The notes below the pieces were generated by a model. The model ran no database searches and was not told the origin of the DNA. It worked only from the letters and a program-made list of their open reading frames with translations. The translations under genes were made by a program, and so were the position numbers. From contig QAOA01008374.1 of the NCBI GenBank assembly GCA_003255065.1, forward strand, positions 103,525 through 167,524: DNA of 64,000 nt, read 5' to 3'. Shown here piece after piece: positions 58,807 through 64,000 of this stretch (positions are counted from its first letter, which is position 1; each line of letters opens with the position of its first letter). This DNA comes from Cercis canadensis. Taxonomy: Eukaryota > Streptophyta > Magnoliopsida > Fabales > Fabaceae.

Positions 58807-61800
58807 TTCCCCCTCAAGCTGGATCAAGTGGATTGATTGAGCCAAGCTTGGACAATAGACGATGAAAATGTGTGCATGGCAGCACCTTGGTGAATACATC
58901 AGCAAGTTGATCATGGCTCCGGGTATAGGCAGTTTGAATAACTTGATTTTGAACTTGATGACGAATAAAGTGGCAATCAACTTCAATATGTTTTGTTCTT
59001 TCATGAAACACGGGATTAGCTGCAATATGCATTGCTGCCTGATTGTCACAAAAAAGAGTCATAGGGAGACTACTTGGAAAACCAAGATCAGTGAGAAGAC
59101 CTTTTAGCCATATCATTTCACAAGCAGCAGATGCCATGGCACGATATTCAGCTTCAGCGCTAGATCTAGCAATAACATGTTGTTTTTTGCTACGCCAAGA
59201 AACAAGATTACCGCCAACCAACATATAGTAACCTGTGGTGGATTTTCGATCAAGTGCATTTCCAGCCCAATCAGAATCACTATAACCAGTGATTTGTGTG
59301 TGACCATTCTTGGCTAGGACAATCCCACGCCCAATGGACCCTTTAAGATATCGCAAGATACGCTTGACAATGCCCAAATGAAAAAATGTAGGTGCATGCA
59401 TAAACTGGCTAACAAGACTAACTGCATAAGTGATGTCAGGGCGAGTGATGGTAAGATAAATAAGCTTACCAACTAGTCGTTGATAGTCATTGATAGCTTG
59501 TAAAGGCGCAGTTGCTGTGTCAAGATTTAGTTTACTGTCCAACGGAGTAGGAGCCAGCTTAGAGTTCATCATCTCAGCATCTTTAAGTAAGTCAAGAATG
59601 TACTTTCGTTGGTTAAGAAAGAGGCCTTTACTGGAGGCAGCCATTTCAATTCCAAGAAAGTAGTTTAAGTGACCGAGATCTTTAATAGGAAAACGAGATT
59701 GCAGAGTACCTTTGAGTTGAGAAATAGCATGATCACTGTTCCCAGCAATAATGAGATCATCGACATAAACAAGGACTACCACTATTTCATTTGAACCACT
59801 TCGAACAAATAAGGAGGAGTCAGCAGCACTTCTTAAGAAACCTGCTTCTTGAAGAACAACACTTAACTTCGCATGCCAAGCACGCGGAGATTGTTTTAAA
59901 CCATAGATTGATTTGTGTAGTCGGCAAACCAAAGAAGGATCTGAGCTTTGTGAATGCCCTGGAGGTAATTTCATGTATACTTCTTCTTCAAGATCCCCAT
60001 GTAAAAAGGCATTTTTGACATCCATCTGGCTCATCGACCATCCACAATTCATAGCAACAGAAAGCAAAACACGTACCGTGTTCATTTTAGCCACAGGAGC
60101 AAACGTCTCCTTATAATCCACACCAAGTGTTTGAGTAAACCCCTGAGCTACGAGACGTGCTTTATGCCTGTCAATTGTGCCATCTGAATTAAACTTTGTT
60201 TTATACACCCAGCGACTTCCAACAGGTTTTTTTCCATTGGGAAGTTTGACAATAGTCCAAGTGTGATTTTCAGCAAGAGCTTGAAGCTCTTCGTGCATAG
60301 CCTTACGCCAAATTTCATGAGAATTTGCTTCATGGAAAGTTTTAGGCTCATGTACACTGGATATAGTAGACAAAAAAGCTGCATGATTGGAGGAGAATCG
60401 ATGGTAGGTGATATACTTTGAGATTGGATGACAGACTGAGTATGTAACAAAATCTTGAAGCTTTGCTGGAGGTGCACGGTTTCGAACAGGATATCGACGG
60501 GACTGAGGAACATCTTGACAAGTAGGAGACACAGACTCGCCTTGTGATGACTCTCCCTGTGAGCAATCAGATGGATCAGCCGATGAACAATCAGATTGGG
60601 CTGCATTCGTGTCTAAAGGTGTACTGGCAGATTGACCTTCATCTCTATCAGTAGAGACAGGTGGAGTTGAGTTGCTACTTGTATCTAATGGAGTTCCAGA
60701 AGACGTTGGAGAACTAGGTGACCCAGAACCTGCAAGATTATTGTATAAAATAGGCAAAGGAAAAATATCCTCCAAAGAATCTTGAGAGCTATTATAATAA
60801 GGAGTTGTTTCTTCAAATGTAACATCTCTTGTAACAAATAGTTTCATGGAGTCAGGATGATAGCATTTATATCCTTTCTTAGTTGATGAATAGCCCAAGA
60901 ACACACATTTAGCAGCCCGTGGATCAAATTTATCCCGAAGAGAGGTCTGTATATGCACAAAACAAGTGCACCCAAATACCTTCAAATGGGACAGATCAAG
61001 AGTTTTTCCCTGCAAAACTTCAAGAGGAGATTTAAAGGACAACACTCGGCTTGGTAACCGGTTAATAATATAAACAGCAGCTAACACCCCTTGAGACCAA
61101 AAACACTTTGGAATATGCATTTGTATCATCAAGGCACGAGTTTTTTCCAATAAATCTCTATTCTTGCGTTCGGCTACTCCATTTTGTTGAGGAGTACCAA
61201 CACAACTAGTTTGATGCACAATACCATGAGAATTTAAATACTGTGTCATAATTTTAGACATATATTCTGTGCCATTATCGGAACGAAGGATTTGAATTTT
61301 GCTAGAGAATTGATTCAAAACAAGCATGTGGAAATCCTTGAAAACATCCACAACCTCACTTTTAGACTTTAATAAGTATACCCAGGTAACACGAGAGAAG
61401 TCATCAATAAATGTAACAAAGTACTTAAAACCATCAAAGGATTCAATGGTAGGTCCCCAAATATCAGAGTGCACAAGCTCAAACATTTTATTAGCCTTAG
61501 ATGAAGATGAAATAAAAGGTAGTCTAGTAGACTTAGAAAAATGACAAGTATCACAAGAAATGGATTCACTATCCACGTTGGGAAGCAATTTAGTAAGGAC
61601 TTTTTTTGATGGATGGGCTAGACGTCGATGCCATAGGGTATAGTTTGACAATGAAGAAGAGAATGCGGAAGCTTAAGAGCTCTTGGTGCTTAGAAAGTTT
61701 GTTGAAATGTAGTAGAGTCCTTGTAGGAAGAATCCTTCACCAATCGTCTTCTTGGTGACAAGGTCCTGAAAAAGTACCATATGAGGAAGAAATATAGCAC

Positions 61801-63141
61801 AACAATTAAGTGCTTGAGTGAGTTTGCTAACAGAGAGCAACTAAATTGGAAAAGAAGGAACATACAAAGCAATTGAGTTCACATCATTTGAGAATAGTTT
61901 AAGTTTTCCTTTACCAATAACAGGAACATTATACCCATTGGCAACTGACACATGAGATGGAGTAGAAATTTTTTTGAAATCAAATAGATTGGTTAAATTA
62001 TTTGTCATATGATCAGTGGCACCATAATCAACAATCCAAAAATTAGACACAGTACTAAACTTCAAGGCAGTTGAAAGTGCAGTTGAAATACCTTCAGTAC
62101 TTTCATGAGAATGATGCTCAGAGTTTGCCAAGAAACCAGCAAACTTACCAAGAAGAGCAATAGAATTTGAGTTTTTAGAGTTTGAAGGTCCCTGATCACC
62201 TTTCTGTTGAAGATATGCAACAAACTCATTGATAAGAGAAATTGGATTAGAGTTATAATTTACCATATCTCCCTGCAAGGTCTCAGTTGAAATCTGGTCG
62301 ATTGCCTTTGTAAGAGATTTCCCTTTTTGGTTGGCGATTTGCAGCATAGGCACGGGTGTCAGACACAGTAGATTTAGGCTCCATATTCATGACTTTCTTC
62401 CTCACTTTTTCTCTCTGAATTGTGGAACAAACAGATGCAAATGATGGGAGTTCTGGAGACATGAGAATATGGCTGCAAAGATCCTCATAATCAGAGCCAA
62501 GACTTGCTAACAACTGGAAAATTTTGTCCTCTTCAACTCGTTTACGAAGTATAGCAGCATCAGCTGTGTGAGGACGGTACACCTCAAGTTCATTCCACAT
62601 TCTTTTCAGGCTGCCAAGTAATTGAACAAAAGGTTTACCTGCTTGTTGCAGGTTCACAATGTCTCGTTGGAGTTCAAAAATTCGAGCAGAATTATTCTGT
62701 TGGCCATACATATCACGAACTGTTGTCCATAAATGAACAGCAGAGTCTGAACAGCTGAAAATCTCTGCAAGATGAGAGTCCATAGAATTAAGAATCCAAG
62801 ACCGCACCAGCTGGTCTTTGGATAACCATGAAGCATAATCTGTAGATGATACATCTGGAGGAGAAATTTTATCATCGATAAAACTAAGTTTAGATCTGCC
62901 ACCAAGAGCAAGAGATATAGCTCTTGACCAAGGAAGGTAATTGAACTCATTTAGCATAACTGAGCTCAATCGTTGATTTGGATTGGATTCAAATTCCATC
63001 CCAGCAGCCATACCAGAAGAAGAAGATGACACAGCTCTAGAGGAATGAGATTCATTTTCTGCCATAGTTAATTGGCAAGAGAACTCAAACCAAAAAAAGA
63101 AAAAAAAAATCAAACAAAAAGGAACAACTGCTCTGATACCA

Positions 63142-63377
63142 TGAAGAAAAATGGAAGCAGATGATTCTATATTTTTCTGTGTATCATGTACGAATTACAG
63201 CCTCATTATATAGAGGAAAAAATGGTAACAGCAATAAATACAATAAATAGCTAATTCTAAAGTTTAGGAGCTGATAATGCTAATTATACAAGAATACCAA
63301 TCAATAATAAATACAGAACTAATTTACAGGAACTAATAGCATAGTTTGTCTCTTAATTTTAGGACCTTCCTTCAATA
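63142..63377 (-). repeat. 5' LTR of the Copia element
   Basis: 236 bp, carrying the same TA...CA termini. It is followed inward, without spacer, by the tRNA-Met primer site. Confidence 0.93.
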
Positions 63378-64000
63378 CTATTATATAAATATTTTCCTTC
63401 TGTCTGACAAAATTCTTCTATGCTGGTTTTCTACACGATTCAGAACACACCATTTACTCCAAATTCGCGTCTGTTCTGGATGCCTCCTTTCAGATTTCGG
63501 CTATAAATATAGATGATGAAATGCAGCATCACAAAGGCCTCAAAGTATGTATGTTTCTACAAGAATTTAATGGAGTAGAAATCCTGAAACTGGGGTCTAG
63601 GCTGGTTAAGGTATGCTTCATATCTTCTCATTACATCTTTATATTTTTCTCTCTATTCTTTCAAACTTCATTTTTTGCTTGTTTACAACTGCACCTTTTC
63701 TATCTATGTTCTTGCCCATTCAAAGGATTTCATTTCAGCTCTGCCGATGTTTCAAAACTTGGTTTGCCTAGAATTAGGCTTGTACCACTCGTTACCATCT
63801 CAAGAAGTTTAACTGAACTTGCTTCACAAGTGACCAATGTTATGATGCTTTCATGTAAATTGTTTATAAGTTTAGATAAATTGCTGACAGACAGAACTAT
63901 GTGTATATTCAGAAAATGGTGAGTTTTGATGAAGATCAATTCTTAATCCAGAAGAGGTGCCGTATTGTTTCATCTACAATCTCAGGGTTGTAGAGTTTAT

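Larger units (their letters stand above)
58571..63377 (-). mobile_element. Ty1/Copia LTR retrotransposon, young, slightly broken
   Basis: 4807 bp including 236-bp LTRs, inserted in minus orientation and flanked by a 5-bp target duplication CTATT (58566-58570 and 63378-63382). The primer site TGGTATCAGAGC, complementary to initiator tRNA-Met, directly abuts the 5' LTR (63130-63141). The polypurine tract TTGAGGGGGAA abuts the 3' LTR (58807-58817). Parts in Copia order on the minus strand: gag about 62.3-63.1 kb, protease about 61.9-62.2, integrase about 60.9-61.6, reverse transcriptase about 59.5-60.3 (YVDD motif), RNase H about 58.9-59.3. Coding is nearly full length with about two breaks, so it is a fossil, though a recent one. 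The LTRs differ at one site, suggesting a few hundred thousand years or less. Confidence 0.95.
57847..64000 (+). pseudogene. F-box/LRR/FBD gene broken by frameshift and Copia insertion, runs off window
   Basis: Exon 1 begins MDSRAINKRQRPF, with a drifting F-box (ISNLPKPIKSHSLSFLP), and keeps frame to about 58440. There CTCAGTCTTTGAAG replaces the sister's CTCAAAGTGTTTGAAG; the two-base loss shifts the frame to an early stop. Homology continues (DCKWPAGERVIIKAPLLESF) to 58570, where the Copia element lies inside the exon. It resumes at 63383 (LTKFFYAGF, VCMFLQEFNGVEILKLGSR) and reaches the exon 1 donor at 63610. A decayed exon 2 is near 63739-63840, and an exon 3 start at about 63919 runs past 64000. 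It cannot make a normal protein; a truncated 199-residue product with an F-box remnant is conceivable. Confidence 0.88.

Overview
This is a 64 kb stretch of nuclear DNA from a flowering plant. GT-AG introns, AT-rich intergenic DNA, a DYW-class PPR protein, an ORTHRUS/VIM methyl-CG reader, F-box/FBD genes, SINEs, MITEs and a Ty1/Copia element all point there. Protein families and local gene order suggest a eudicot, probably a rosid; the species cannot be named from this alone. One ambiguous base (27939) marks it as draft assembly.

Layout. 1-5 kb: transposon-rich flank with a GC-rich 109-bp tandem repeat, two SINEs and a dead CYP72-type P450 tail. 3.9-11.7 kb: secreted X8 protein (-), chloroplast fatty-acid-binding protein FAP3 (+) and a kinase with almost no ectodomain (-). 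14-22.8 kb: four TPD1-like small secreted Cys-protein copies (-), intermingled with a purine permease gene and a relic of a second one. 24.2-32.6 kb: an 11-exon STAT-like SH2-domain protein (-), rare in plants. 34.1 kb: tRNA-Ala(AGC). 34.7-37.4 kb: single-exon DYW PPR gene (+). 38.6-44.8 kb: two F-box/LRR/FBD genes (one with a ruined F-box) and a relic. 45.3-50.1 kb: ORTHRUS/VIM (-). 54-64 kb: an intact F-box/FBD gene, then a broken paralogue that carries a very young 4.8-kb Copia insertion and runs off the window end.

There is no operon-like pathway here. The stable part (X8, kinase, SH2 protein) appears to match a conserved gene neighbourhood remembered from Arabidopsis At1g78520-At1g78540. 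The plastic parts are two birth-and-death clusters: TPD1-like plus purine permease inserted between kinase and SH2 gene, and F-box/FBD genes flanking ORTHRUS. I built exon models by hand from frame-consistent GT-AG junctions; lengths add up in frame for every model given as complete. I found no convincing new defence or enzymatic system. The most unusual content is the degenerating TPD1-like array, the empty-site/filled-site SINE pair near the left end, and a Copia element whose termini are TA...CA with one mismatch between LTRs.
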